DNA from: Microlunatus lacustris
GTDB lineage: Bacteria > Actinomycetota > Actinomycetes > Propionibacteriales > Propionibacteriaceae
Assembly: GCA_039527025.1 (NCBI GenBank)
Contig: BAAAJN010000017.1
Location: forward strand, 19,363 to 83,362
Direction of reading: 5' to 3'
DNA length: 64,000 nt
Positions within the stretch are counted from its first letter, which is position 1. Every line of letters starts with the position of its first letter. Positions 17,432-25,579 of this stretch are shown in pieces. Below the pieces are notes generated by a model, which had not been told where the DNA came from, did no database searches, and was given only the letters and a program-made list of their open reading frames with translations. Position numbers and translations under genes: made by a program.

Positions 17432-19168
17432 TCACCCTAGTGCGGGGACGGCGGCGGGCTCGCCCTCTCGGCGGCTGCTGAGCGCGTGCTCGACGAGCGC
17501 GCTGTGGTCGACCACAGCGTGCAGCGGCCACATCCAGTCCCCGGTCACCTCCATCAGCCGGACGCCGGGCCGCTCCAGCCAGTCGGCGATCCGCTCGGTC
17601 TCCTCGATCGTCGCGGCGGGCAGCGGGGACGGGGCCGGGCTGACCGTCTCGGCCGTCGCCCGCAGGGCCCGGGCCACGGCCTGCGGGACGTCGTGCGGCC
17701 GGGCCACCCCCGCCGCGGCCAGCCGACCGTGCCGGACCACGTGGATCTCCCAGTCCGGACCCTCCCGCCGCGCCGCCACGATCTCGGGGCAGTCGGCCAG
17801 GGCTCGGACCCGGTGGTAGCGGGCGCCGGTGCGGGTCAGCGCCTCCAGCCGGCGCCGGATCGTGGCCGCCTCCTCGAACCGTTCCTGGTCCACCAGCCGG
17901 ACCAGCCGGCGGGACACCCCGGTGACGGCCGGCCGGGCGTCGGTGGACAGCACGGCGCGCACCTGCTCCACCACCCCGGCGTAGGCCTCGCGGGAGATGC
18001 TGCCGTCGCAGGGGGCGCAGCAGCGGCCCATCCCGGCCAGCGCGCAGGCCGTCCCGGTGCCGGCCAGGCTGAGCCGGGGCGTGCACTGGCGCAGCGGGAA
18101 GCTGTCGTAGACCGCGAGGAGCACGTCCTCGGCGGCCTGCCGGCGCGAGAACGGGCCGAAGTAGGTGGCGCCGTCGTCGCGGACGGAGCGCACGACGGAC
18201 AGCCGGGGGAACGCCTCGTCGGTCACCTTGAGCCACTGGACCCGCTCCGGGTACTTGGAGCGGCGGTTGTAGCGGGGCGCGTGCGCGGCGATCAACCGCA
18301 GCTCGACGACCTCGGCCTGCAGCGGCGTCGCGCAGGGCACCGGCTCGACCCCCGTGGCCACCCGCACCATCTCCTCCATCCGCGGTCGCTTCTCGGCGGC
18401 GGTGAAGTAGGTCCGCACCCGGGTGCGGATGTTCTTGGACTTGCCGACGTAGAGGACCTGGCGCTCGCCCTCGTGCTCGGCGACGAACAGGTAGACGCCT
18501 GGTTCCTCCGGCAGGTCCGTGGCCCAGGTGCGCTTGGCCCGGCGCTGCGGGGACACCTTGCGGGTGAACTCCTGCAGGTCCTCCAGGGTGTGCACGCCGA
18601 GGTTGCCCACCCGTTCCACCAGCCCGTGCAGCACGTCCACGGTGGCCTGCGCATCGGTGAGCGCGCGGTGGTTGGGGGTGACGGCGGTCCGGAAGTGCGC
18701 AGCCAGGGTGCCCAGCTTGCAGTTGCGCACCTCGTCGCGCAGCAGGACCTGCCGGGCCAGGGTGGCGGTGTCCAGCACGGTCCAGCGCGGCGGCGGGTAG
18801 TCCAGGGCGGTGCAGGCCCGGCGCAGGAAGCCGGTGTCGAACGGTGCGTTGTGGGCCACCAGGACGCAGCCCTGGGCGAAGGCCAGGAAGGCGGGCAGCA
18901 CCTCGGCCAGGCCCGGGGCGCGGGCGACCATGGTGTTGGTGATCCCGGTGAGCACCGCGATCAGCGGCGGGATGTGCGCCTGCGGGTTGACCAGCGTCTG
19001 GAACTCGCCCAGCACCTCCCCGCCCCGCACCTTGACGGCCCCGATCTCGGTGATCCGGTCGGTCTCGGCGCCGCCCGTGGTCTCCAGGTCGACGACGCAG
19101 AAGGTGACGTCGACCAGCGGCGTGCCGAGGTCGTCGAAGGAGGCCTGCAGGGGGAGTCCGGGTGCCAC
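17432..19168 (-). CDS. DEDD exonuclease / UvrC-like GIY-YIG endonuclease fusion
   Basis: 578 aa from GTG 19168. The N-terminal DnaQ-like exonuclease (about 20-190) has VVDLETTGG, the AHNAPFDTGF block and HRALTDAQATVD. A GIY-YIG nuclease domain follows (EPGVYLF, LYVGKSKNIRTRV), with UvrC-like FGPF and zinc-type Cys-rich segments (CTPRL, CALAGMGRCCAPC) and a UvrB-contact-like helical region. This is the Cho-like actinobacterial protein found next to trpD/ctaE (Rv2191 in M. tuberculosis). It likely incises damaged DNA and trims ends. TAGCGT 7 nt upstream supports the GTG at 19168; an in-frame GTG at 19198 is the alternative. Confidence 0.88.
   Translation of the reverse strand: MAPGLPLQASFDDLGTPLVDVTFCVVDLETTGGAETDRITEIGAVKVRGGEVLGEFQTLVNPQAHIPPLIAVLTGITNTMVARAPGLAEVLPAFLAFAQGCVLVAHNAPFDTGFLRRACTALDYPPPRWTVLDTATLARQVLLRDEVRNCKLGTLAAHFRTAVTPNHRALTDAQATVDVLHGLVERVGNLGVHTLEDLQEFTRKVSPQRRAKRTWATDLPEEPGVYLFVAEHEGERQVLYVGKSKNIRTRVRTYFTAAEKRPRMEEMVRVATGVEPVPCATPLQAEVVELRLIAAHAPRYNRRSKYPERVQWLKVTDEAFPRLSVVRSVRDDGATYFGPFSRRQAAEDVLLAVYDSFPLRQCTPRLSLAGTGTACALAGMGRCCAPCDGSISREAYAGVVEQVRAVLSTDARPAVTGVSRRLVRLVDQERFEEAATIRRRLEALTRTGARYHRVRALADCPEIVAARREGPDWEIHVVRHGRLAAAGVARPHDVPQAVARALRATAETVSPAPSPLPAATIEETERIADWLERPGVRLMEVTGDWMWPLHAVVDHSALVEHALSSRREGEPAAVPALG
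17434..17439 (-). promoter_or_regulatory. -10 element of the maleylpyruvate isomerase-like gene (leaderless)
   Basis: TAGGGT, 7-nt spacer, then ATG. It lies inside the last codons of the upstream exonuclease gene. Confidence 0.4.
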
Positions 19169-19175
19169 GTCGGGA

Positions 19176-19181
19176 ACGCTA
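19176..19181 (-). promoter_or_regulatory. -10 element of the exonuclease gene (leaderless)
   Basis: TAGCGT, 7-nt spacer, then the GTG at 19168. Confidence 0.4.
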
Positions 19182-19226
19182 GGGACCGCCACTGACACTT
19201 CCCGGCGGTGGCGCGCGCCCGGCGGG

Positions 19227-20042
19227 TCAGGGCCGGGCCAGCACCTCGCCGTGCAGCACCGTGAACCAGGCGTCGTCCTGCTGCCCCCAGGCGCGCCAGG
19301 CCGCGGCCAGCCGGACCAGCTCGGCGCGGTCGGTCAGCCCGAGGTCGACCCCCTGCCGGCCGAAGGCGGATTCGGTCAGCCGTTCCGCCCAGGTGCCCGT
19401 CCACCAGCCCAGGTCCTCGGCGGTGGCGAAGCACCACACCGACGCCGACGGCGTCACCGACCCGAACCCGGCGGCGTGCGCCCAGGCCACCAGGCGGCGG
19501 CCGGCGTCCGGCTCGCCGCCGTTGGCGCGGGCGAGCGCCCGGTAGAGCTCCAGCCAGCGGTCCAGGCCGGCGTCGGCCGGGAACCAGGTCATCGCCGCGT
19601 AGTCGGCGTCCCGGACGGCGACCACGCCGTCCGGCGCGCAGGCCGCCGCCATCGCCCGCAGCGCGCTGACGGGGTCGGCGAGGTGCTGCAGCACCTGGTG
19701 GGCGTGCACGACGTCGAAGCCGGACCCCGCGGCTGCCAGGTCGTAGGCACTGCCCCGGACGGCCGTCAGGTGGCTCAGGCCCCGCTCGGCGGCCAGGGCC
19801 GCGGTGGCCTCGACCGCCGCTTCGGCGCCGTCGAGCCCGACGACCTCGCCCGGGTCGAGCCGGGCGGCCAGGTCGGCGGTGATGGTGCCCGCTCCGCAGC
19901 CGACGTCGAGCAGCCGCTGCCCGGGTCGGAGGTGGGGCAGCAGGAAGCCGGCCGAGTTCTCCGCCGTCCGCCAGCGGTGCGACCGCAGCACCGACGCGTG
20001 GTGGCCGTGGGAGTAGGTCTCGGCGGCTGGGGGGACGTCCAC
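19227..20042 (-). CDS. class I SAM-dependent methyltransferase
   Basis: 271 aa. The Rossmann-type methyltransferase motifs are clear: LLDVGCGAGTITADLA (SAM binding), VVGLDGAE, FDVVHAHQVLQHLADP and GVVAVRDADY. The TYSHGHHASVLRSH N-terminal block is typical of the actinobacterial UbiE-like group, which has no fixed substrate. I take the GTG at 20042 (VDVPPAAETY); an ATG at 20093 in the same frame has no ribosome site. The gene is divergent from the small CxxC protein at 20158. Confidence 0.82.
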   Translation of the reverse strand: MDVPPAAETYSHGHHASVLRSHRWRTAENSAGFLLPHLRPGQRLLDVGCGAGTITADLAARLDPGEVVGLDGAEAAVEATAALAAERGLSHLTAVRGSAYDLAAAGSGFDVVHAHQVLQHLADPVSALRAMAAACAPDGVVAVRDADYAAMTWFPADAGLDRWLELYRALARANGGEPDAGRRLVAWAHAAGFGSVTPSASVWCFATAEDLGWWTGTWAERLTESAFGRQGVDLGLTDRAELVRLAAAWRAWGQQDDAWFTVLHGEVLARP

Positions 20043-20157
20043 GGGAAAAGTGTCAGACCCCTCCCGCACAGTTCTCGACGCGGGGGTGGACATGAGCCCC
20101 CACGACGGGACGGCGACCGCCGGCCCGGCGCGGGGACCCGAGGTGGAGGAGAACGAG

Positions 20158-20397
20158 ATGGACGTGCTGCATGTGGACTGCGCCAGCTGCGTGGCCCGCG
20201 GGCCGGCGGCCTGCGGCGACTGCGTGATCAGCGTGCTGCTGGGGTCGCCGCCTCAGGGCGTGGACCTGGACGACGACGAGCAGGCGGCCCTGTCGGCGCT
20301 GGCCGACCAGGGGTTGGTGCCTCCGTTGCGTCTGGTGCCCGGCGCCCGTCGTGGTCGGGTGGGTCCCCGCCCGCTCAGCTGGCAGGACTACGCGTGA
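20158..20397 (+). CDS. small CxxC-rich conserved protein
   Basis: 79 aa from an ATG with GGAGGAG 6 nt upstream; an in-frame start further left lacks a ribosome site. The N-terminal third carries four cysteines in DCASCVARGPAACGDCVI, a CxxC pair plus a second CxxC, suggesting a bound metal or a redox-active cluster. The rest is acidic then basic, ending RPLSWQDYA. It is a conserved companion upstream of NlpC/P60 cell-wall hydrolase genes in other Actinobacteria, as far as I recall. No function known. Confidence 0.75.
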   Translation: MDVLHVDCASCVARGPAACGDCVISVLLGSPPQGVDLDDDEQAALSALADQGLVPPLRLVPGARRGRVGPRPLSWQDYA

Positions 20398-20409
20398 ACC
20401 GCGCCGGGT

Positions 20410-20438
20410 TTGCCTGTGATCTGTTCGTGACCTAGGGT
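20410..20438 (+). promoter_or_regulatory. promoter of the NlpC/P60 gene
   Basis: TTGCCT (20410-20415), 17-bp spacer, TAGGGT (20433-20438). It gives a transcript with a leader of about 175 nt. Confidence 0.5.
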
Positions 20439-20444
20439 GACTCC

Positions 20445-20620
20445 CGGTTCCGGGACGGGGTTCGACCGGTCTCGCCGAGCCGTCCTGCTGGTCCACCGTG
20501 ACGTACCCTGGAGATGCTGACCGGTGGCCTCTGGCCACCTGGCTGGGGGCCGGGGCCCGGAGGACGACCAGATGCCGCCCGGACCGCCGGGTGGTACCGA
20601 CGTTCAAGGAGAGAGATCGC
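20445..20620 (+). promoter_or_regulatory. structured 5' leader of the NlpC/P60 gene
   Basis: Two hairpins exclude each other: CCACCG 20493-20498 can pair with CGGTGG 20522-20527, while GGTGGCC 20523-20529 can pair with GGCCACC 20533-20539. A further 5-bp hairpin (578-582/587-591 of this kb) lies before the ribosome site AAGGAG at 20607. The layout resembles a switch. The motifs of the c-di-AMP (ydaO) riboswitch are not present. Confidence 0.35.
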
Positions 20621-21769
20621 TTGACCTCACGCCGCCGCGAGGCTGACCACGCTGACCTGCGCTCCCGCGCTGTCCGGAAGACCCGGACCGTGCGGAAGTC
20701 CGTCATCGGGCTGTCCACGCTGGCGCTGACGGTCGCGACCTTCATCCCCGGCGCCTCCACCGCGTCCGCCGCCCCCACGGCGGTGACCATCGCCGAGGCG
20801 AAGGCTCAGATCGAGCAGCTCGAGGTCGAGTCTGCCGCGATCGACCAGGAGTGGGTGGGCGTCAAGGAGCAGCTGGACGCGGGCCGCGCCAAGCTGGCCC
20901 GCAAGCAGGCCGACGTGAAGGTCCAGACGGCGAAGGTCGCCCGGGTCAAGCGGCAGGTCGGGCAGGTCGCGCTCGCGCAGTTCCAGAACCGCAACGTGGA
21001 CACCGCGGCCCAGATTTTCTTCAACTCCGACTCCGACAACTTCATGAGCCAGATCTCCACGGTGGAGAAGGTCAGCGAGAACCAGAACACGGTGCTCCAG
21101 GACTTCCAGGAGCAGCAGGCTGCGCTGGCCGAGCTGCAGCACTCCAGCGAGACCGACCTGGCCACCCTCGCCGAGCAGGAGCAGAAGCTCGCCGAGCTGC
21201 GCAAGGACTCCGACGCCAAGGTTGCCGAGTCGAAGAAGGTGCTGGCCCGGCTGACTGCCGCCGAGCGCGCGGCCATCGCCGCTGCCGAGAAGAAGGCGGC
21301 CGACGAGGCCAGGGCCAAGGCTGAAGCCGCGGCGGAGACCACCGCGACCTCCGGCGGCAGCCCCGCCGGGAGCGGCGGGACCAGCGACACCACCTCCGGC
21401 ACGTCAGCCGTCAGCGGCAGCAGCCGCGGGGCCAAGGCCGTCGCCTTCGCGAAGGCCCAGCTGGGCAAGCCCTACCGCTTCGGTGCCGCCGGACCGGCGG
21501 CCTACGACTGCTCGGGGCTCACCGGCTCCGCCTGGAAGGCGGCCGGGGTCACCCTGCCGCGCACGTCGCAGACGCAGATCGGCGTCGGCAGGTCGGTCAG
21601 CCGCGGCGACCTGCAGCCCGGCGACCTCGTCTTCTACTACAGCGGCATCAGCCACGTCGGCCTGTACGTCGGCAACGGCCAGATCGTCCACGCACCCAAC
21701 GCGAGCAAGCCCGTCCAGTACGCCGGCGTGGACTCGATGCCCTGGGCCGGGGCCCGTCGCCCGGGCTGA
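20621..21769 (+). CDS. secreted NlpC/P60 peptidoglycan hydrolase with coiled-coil N-terminus
   Basis: 382 aa from a TTG start with AAGGAG 8 nt upstream. A signal peptide is clear: basic RAVRKTRTVRKS, hydrophobic VIGLSTLALTVATFIPG, cleavage near ASTASAA. Residues about 55-220 form a long coiled coil (IEQLEVESAAIDQEW ... AAEKKAADEARAKAE), then a Gly/Ser linker. The C-terminal NlpC/P60 domain has catalytic Cys in YDCSGLTG and histidines in SHVGLYVG and IVHAPN. It cleaves stem peptides (D-Glu-mesoDAP type) and corresponds to RipC (Rv2190c) by position and architecture. The coiled coil would mediate FtsEX-like activation; that is inference. Confidence 0.9.
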   Translation: MTSRRREADHADLRSRAVRKTRTVRKSVIGLSTLALTVATFIPGASTASAAPTAVTIAEAKAQIEQLEVESAAIDQEWVGVKEQLDAGRAKLARKQADVKVQTAKVARVKRQVGQVALAQFQNRNVDTAAQIFFNSDSDNFMSQISTVEKVSENQNTVLQDFQEQQAALAELQHSSETDLATLAEQEQKLAELRKDSDAKVAESKKVLARLTAAERAAIAAAEKKAADEARAKAEAAAETTATSGGSPAGSGGTSDTTSGTSAVSGSSRGAKAVAFAKAQLGKPYRFGAAGPAAYDCSGLTGSAWKAAGVTLPRTSQTQIGVGRSVSRGDLQPGDLVFYYSGISHVGLYVGNGQIVHAPNASKPVQYAGVDSMPWAGARRPG

Positions 21770-23058
21770 CCGTCCCCCGCACGGCGGGGCCCTGGTCCGG
21801 TAGCACCGGCGCCCTGGTCCTCACCGCCGTCCTGGCTCTGTCCAGCTGCGGGACCCCGTCGACGCCTCCGCCCCCGCCGTCCTCGGCTCCGGCCAGTTCG
21901 GACTCGGCGGACGCGGGGGCCCAGCTGGTCCTCGACGAGCTGGTCGGCGCCGCGCGCGACGGCGACCGCTCCGCCTTCGACGCCCAGATCAGCACCGCCG
22001 ACCCGTCCTTCGCCGCTCGCGCCCGGCTGCTCTACGGCAACCTGTCCGGGCTGCCCTGGGACGCCCTCGAGCTGCGGCTCGGACCTACCCGGCAGCCCGT
22101 GCCCGCCCGTCTCCGGACCCTTCTCGGTCCGGACGCGTGGGGCCAGTCCGCCACGGTGCGCTGGCGGCTGGCAGGGGAGACCGCGACCGCGGAGCACACG
22201 GTCTGGCTCACCTTCACCCCGGACCGGGGCCGGCCCCGGCTGGCGGGGACGGCCGCACCGGACGACCCCGACGACCCCGACGACGCCCAGCGGCCCCAGC
22301 CCGTGTGGTGGTCCGGTCCGGTCACCGCCGCCGGTCGGGAGGGGGTGACGGTGCTGGTGGGCTCCGGCCAGCCGGCCGACGTCTGGTTGGACCGGGCCGT
22401 CGCTGCGGCGTCGCAGGTGCAGCGGCGGGTGGGCAGGGGGGCGGCCGCCGGCTGGGACGGCGGGCTCGTCGTCGAGGTGCCCGCCAGCCGGTCCGGGTTC
22501 GAAGCGGTGCTGGGAGCCGACCCCGGCAGCTACGCGGCCATCGCGGCCGTCACCCTGCCCGAAGGGCCGGGGGCGGGAGCCGCGCTCCGCGTCGTCGTCA
22601 ACCCCGAGGTCACCCGCGCCCTGGCGCCGCTCGGCGTGGCGGTGGTGCTGACGCACGAGACCGTGCACGTCGCCACCCGGTCGCCCGACTCGCCGGCCCC
22701 GACCTGGGTCGTCGAGGGCCTGGCGGACCAGGTGGCCCTGGCCGCCCACCCCGACGCCGCGGCCGGGGTGGCCGAGCCGCTGCTCACGCGGGTCCGCAGC
22801 GACGGCCCGCCCGAGGAGCTGCCGGCCGACGAGGAGTTCCTCGCCGGCGCCGACGACCTCGCCGTCAGCTACGCCGAGGCCTGGACGCTCTGCCGCCACA
22901 TCGCCGACGTCTGGTCGCCGGGAGCGCTGCAGCGGCTCTACACCGCGCTCGACGATGGCCAGGGTCTGGACGAGGCCCTGGCGACGGCGCTCGGCACCGA
23001 CGAGCAGGCCCTGCTCGCGGGCTGGCGGTCCGCGCTGGCGCACCAGGCCCGGGGCTGA
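21766..23058 (+). CDS. lipoprotein with HExxH metallopeptidase-like domain, apparent CTG start
   Basis: 430 aa if translation begins at CTG 21766, which overlaps the NlpC stop by 4 nt (CTGA). That reading supplies a full lipoprotein signal (VLTAVLALSSC, lipobox LSSC). The only conventional in-frame start, GTG 22099, would remove it. After a Pro/Ser linker, an NTF2-like segment is followed by a peptidase-type domain with VVLTHETVHVAT (HExxH) and WVVEGLADQVAL, the downstream Glu of gluzincins. It probably sits on the outer membrane face, working on wall or surface proteins. Position matches Rv2189c in the mycobacterial order. Substrate unknown. Confidence 0.75.
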   Translation: MTVPRTAGPWSGSTGALVLTAVLALSSCGTPSTPPPPPSSAPASSDSADAGAQLVLDELVGAARDGDRSAFDAQISTADPSFAARARLLYGNLSGLPWDALELRLGPTRQPVPARLRTLLGPDAWGQSATVRWRLAGETATAEHTVWLTFTPDRGRPRLAGTAAPDDPDDPDDAQRPQPVWWSGPVTAAGREGVTVLVGSGQPADVWLDRAVAAASQVQRRVGRGAAAGWDGGLVVEVPASRSGFEAVLGADPGSYAAIAAVTLPEGPGAGAALRVVVNPEVTRALAPLGVAVVLTHETVHVATRSPDSPAPTWVVEGLADQVALAAHPDAAAGVAEPLLTRVRSDGPPEELPADEEFLAGADDLAVSYAEAWTLCRHIADVWSPGALQRLYTALDDGQGLDEALATALGTDEQALLAGWRSALAHQARG

Positions 23059-23059
23059 C

Positions 23060-24172
23060 GTGGCCCGCACCCTCGTCCTCACCAACGACTTCCCGCCGCG
23101 GATCGGCGGCATCGAGTCCTTCGTCGTCGACCTGTGCACGCTGCTGGACCACGACGTCGTGGTGCTCACCTCGGGCCCGGCCGGGGCGGCGGTCACCGAC
23201 GCCGACCGCGGCTACCCGGTGGTGCGCCGGGGTGGCCTGCTGCTGCCGACGGCCGCCCTGGCCCGGGACGCGGCCCGGCTGCTGCGGCACTCGGGCGCGG
23301 ACCGGGTGCTGTTCGGGGCCGCCGCCCCGCTCGGCCTGCTGGCTCCGGCGCTCCGCCGGGCCGGCGCCCGGCACGTCGTCGGACTCACCCACGGGCACGA
23401 GGTGGCGTGGTCGCAGGTACCGGCGGCCCGCGCGGTGCTCCGTCGCATCGGCGACGGCTGCGACCACCTGACGACCATCTCCGACTTCACCACCGACGCG
23501 GTGGGTGCCGCCCTCTCCCCGGCGGCGCGGGGTCGGCTGCTGCGGCTGCCACCACCGGTGGACCTGCAGCGGTTCCGCCCGGCAGCGTCGTCGGTGGACG
23601 GCCCCGGCCGATGCGTCGCGGTCGGCCGGTTCGTGCAGCAGAAGGGGTTCGACACCCTGCTGCACGCCTGGCAACGGCTGCTGGACGGTTGGCCGGCCGT
23701 CACCGCGGCGCCCGAGCTGGTGCTGGTCGGCGACGGCCCGGAACGGCGGGCGCTGACCCGGTTGGTCGGCGAGCTCGGGATCGGGCCGACCGTCCGGATG
23801 ACCGGTGCGCTGCCGCGGGAGGGGGTGCTGGCCGAGCTCCAGGCGGCGCGCGTCTTCGCGCTGCCGGTGCGCACCCGTTGGCGCGGGCTCTACGCCGAGG
23901 GGCTGGGGCTGGCGGCGGTCGAGGCGGCGGCCTGCGGGCTCCCCGTCGTCGTTGGCCGGTCGGGGGGCGCGCCGGAGACCGTGCTGGAGGGCCGCACCGG
24001 GTCTGTCGTCGACCCCGCCGACCCGGTCGCCCTCGCCGAGGCGGTGCGGCCGCTGCTGCTGGACCCTGCCCGCGGCCGCGCGCTCGGCGCGGCCGGACGC
24101 GCGCACGTCGCCGCCCGGTTCGGCGCCGACGCGGCCCGTCGGACGCTCCGGACGGCGCTCGCCCTCGGCTGA
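23060..24172 (+). CDS. pimB: GT4 glycosyltransferase, PimB-type mannosyltransferase
   Basis: 370 aa, GTG start 1 bp after the lipoprotein stop. GT-B fold with N-terminal TNDFPPRIGGIESFV and C-terminal GDGPERRAL, YAEGLGLAAVEAAACGLPVV (the EX7E-type motif) and GGAPETV. Similarity and position (next to the NlpC/P60 and Rv2189c-like genes) fit PimB' (Rv2188c), which adds the second mannose from GDP-mannose to phosphatidylinositol monomannoside on the cytoplasmic face. Other GT4 enzymes share these motifs, so specificity is inferred from context. Confidence 0.85.
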   Translation: MARTLVLTNDFPPRIGGIESFVVDLCTLLDHDVVVLTSGPAGAAVTDADRGYPVVRRGGLLLPTAALARDAARLLRHSGADRVLFGAAAPLGLLAPALRRAGARHVVGLTHGHEVAWSQVPAARAVLRRIGDGCDHLTTISDFTTDAVGAALSPAARGRLLRLPPPVDLQRFRPAASSVDGPGRCVAVGRFVQQKGFDTLLHAWQRLLDGWPAVTAAPELVLVGDGPERRALTRLVGELGIGPTVRMTGALPREGVLAELQAARVFALPVRTRWRGLYAEGLGLAAVEAAACGLPVVVGRSGGAPETVLEGRTGSVVDPADPVALAEAVRPLLLDPARGRALGAAGRAHVAARFGADAARRTLRTALALG

Positions 24173-24189
24173 GCCGGGGTCGCAGCCGG

Positions 24190-24195
24190 TAGCCT
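24190..24195 (+). promoter_or_regulatory. -10 element upstream of the glucokinase gene
   Basis: TAGCCT. It would start transcription near 24202 and give a leader of about 145 nt that contains the short leader ORF. Confidence 0.35.
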
Positions 24196-24274
24196 GAGCA
24201 CCGCATCGAGGTCCCTCAGCACGAGTGGCGCCGCCCATCCCGGACGGCCGACGGACCTGGGGAGGGGCTCGACC

Positions 24275-24337
24275 GTGGCCGACCAGAGGAGCAGGTCTCG
24301 CGACCTCGCCGCGCCGCTCGAGGCGGTGGCGGGCTGA
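24275..24337 (+). CDS. possible 20-residue leader peptide ahead of glucokinase
   Basis: GTG with GGAGGGG 8 nt upstream opens a 20-codon frame (MADQRSRSRDLAAPLEAVAG) that stops 11 bp before the glucokinase start. The ribosome site of this small frame is better than that of glucokinase itself, so it may couple translation. There is no further evidence that it is made. Confidence 0.3.
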   Translation: MADQRSRSRDLAAPLEAVAG

Positions 24338-24348
24338 CCACCGCACCG

Positions 24349-25437
24349 GTGACCGGGCCCCGTCGCCCCACGGCCCGGCCCCTGCCACCCCCGCTGAGCA
24401 TCGGCATCGACATCGGCGGTACCAAGGTCCTCGCCGGCGTCGTCGACGAGCAGGGCGCCATCCTCGAGCGGCTGCAGGAACCGACGCCGTCGCACAGCCC
24501 GGCCGCCGTCGAGGACGCCATCGTGCGGCTGGTGGGTCAGCTGCGCTCCCGGCACCGGGTCGAGTCGGTGGGGATCGGCGCGGCCGGCTGGGTGGACAAC
24601 GAGCAGGCCGTCGTGCGCTTCTCCCCGCACCTGGCCTGGCGCTCGGAGCCGCTCCGGGCTCGGCTGCTCGAGCGGGTCGACCTGCCGCTGATCGTCGACA
24701 ACGACGCCAACGCCGCCGCCTGGGCCGAGTACCGGTTCGGCGCGGGCCGTGGATCGTCGGTGATGGTCTGCATCACCCTGGGCACCGGCATCGGCGGCGG
24801 GCTGGTGATCAACCGTCAGCTCTTCCGCGGCACCTACGGGATGGCCGGGGAGTGGGGCCACATGATCGCGGTGCCGGGCGGGCACTGGTGCGAGTGCGGC
24901 AACCGCGGCTGCTGGGAGCAGTACGCCTCCGGCAACTCCCTGGTCCGGGAGGCCCGGGCGCTGGCCCGCACCAACTCCCCGACCGCCTACCGGCTGCTGG
25001 AGATGGTCGGCGGGGACCCCGACAAGATCACCGGACCCGACGTCACGGCCGCCGCCATCGCCGGCGAACCCAACGCGATCGAGCTGCTGGCCGACGTCGG
25101 CACCTGGCTGGGACGCGGGATCGCCAACCTCGCCGCGGCCCTGGACCCCGAGGTGGTCGTCATCGGGGGTGGGGTGAGCGCCGCCGGGGATCTGCTGCTG
25201 CTACCGGCCCGCCAGTCCTTCAGCCGGACGTTGACCGGTCGGGGCTTCCGGGAGGAAGCCCGGCTGGAGCTGGCGCACTTCCGCAACGACGCCGGCCTGA
25301 TCGGCGCCGCCGACCTGGCCCGCCACGCCATGGTCGAGCCGCCCGACTCCGCCACCTTCGGCTTCTGGCCCCGCCGGCGCAAGCAGAAGACCGGCCGGCG
25401 GCGCGCCCGCCGGGAACGCTGGGCCGCCCGGGTCTGA
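24349..25437 (+). CDS. glk: ROK-family glucokinase
   Basis: 362 aa, GTG start. It phosphorylates glucose with ATP (or polyphosphate) at the start of glycolysis. The ROK features are complete: IGIDIGGTKVLAGV phosphate-binding loop, VDNDANAAAWAEY with the catalytic Asp, ITLGTGIGGG, EWGHM and the zinc motif CECGNRGCWEQYASG. It is like GlkA of Streptomyces, a target of carbon-catabolite control. A basic C-terminal tail (KTGRRRARRERWAARV) goes beyond the usual fold, and the DNA coding for this tail is partly duplicated 190 bp downstream. Confidence 0.9.
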   Translation: MTGPRRPTARPLPPPLSIGIDIGGTKVLAGVVDEQGAILERLQEPTPSHSPAAVEDAIVRLVGQLRSRHRVESVGIGAAGWVDNEQAVVRFSPHLAWRSEPLRARLLERVDLPLIVDNDANAAAWAEYRFGAGRGSSVMVCITLGTGIGGGLVINRQLFRGTYGMAGEWGHMIAVPGGHWCECGNRGCWEQYASGNSLVREARALARTNSPTAYRLLEMVGGDPDKITGPDVTAAAIAGEPNAIELLADVGTWLGRGIANLAAALDPEVVVIGGGVSAAGDLLLLPARQSFSRTLTGRGFREEARLELAHFRNDAGLIGAADLARHAMVEPPDSATFGFWPRRRKQKTGRRRARRERWAARV

Positions 25438-25439
25438 CC
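25389..25439 (+). repeat. direct repeat copy A (glucokinase 3' end)
   Basis: 51 bp sharing a 21-bp left block and a 17-bp right block, both identical, with copy B at 25580-25629; only the central 12-13 bp differ. Confidence 0.85.
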
Positions 25440-25477
25440 CGGCTGGGCTCGGCCCCGCCCCCCGGTCCCCGATGGGA

Positions 25478-25558
25478 CCCCCACCTCACACCCCTTCCGC
25501 GGTCCTCGCGCCCCCTGCACGAGGTGTGAGGTCCACCGTGCGGGGTGTGAAGTGGGGG
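25478..25558. repeat. CTCACACC / GGTGTGA paired-box element, copy 1
   Basis: A 17-bp inverted repeat with one mismatch (25478-25494 and 25542-25558). The core CTCACACC (25485-25492) and GGTGTGA (from 25544) are 51 nt apart. A third box GGTGTGAGG lies inside at 25523-25531, 21 bp before the right arm. The same architecture recurs at 43244-43310. Confidence 0.8.
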
Positions 25559-25579
25559 ACCGGACTCCGCCCGGGGGGC

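Noticed and set aside
20445..20620. c-di-AMP (ydaO) riboswitch ahead of the NlpC/P60 gene
   Set aside because: The expected conserved segments, including the GGGGUGAA stretch and the long 3' signature, are not present; only a generic structured leader can be claimed.
25427..25442. Terminator hairpin at the end of glucokinase
   Set aside because: CCGGGTC-T-GACCCGG is a palindrome with a 1-nt centre, which cannot form a hairpin loop.
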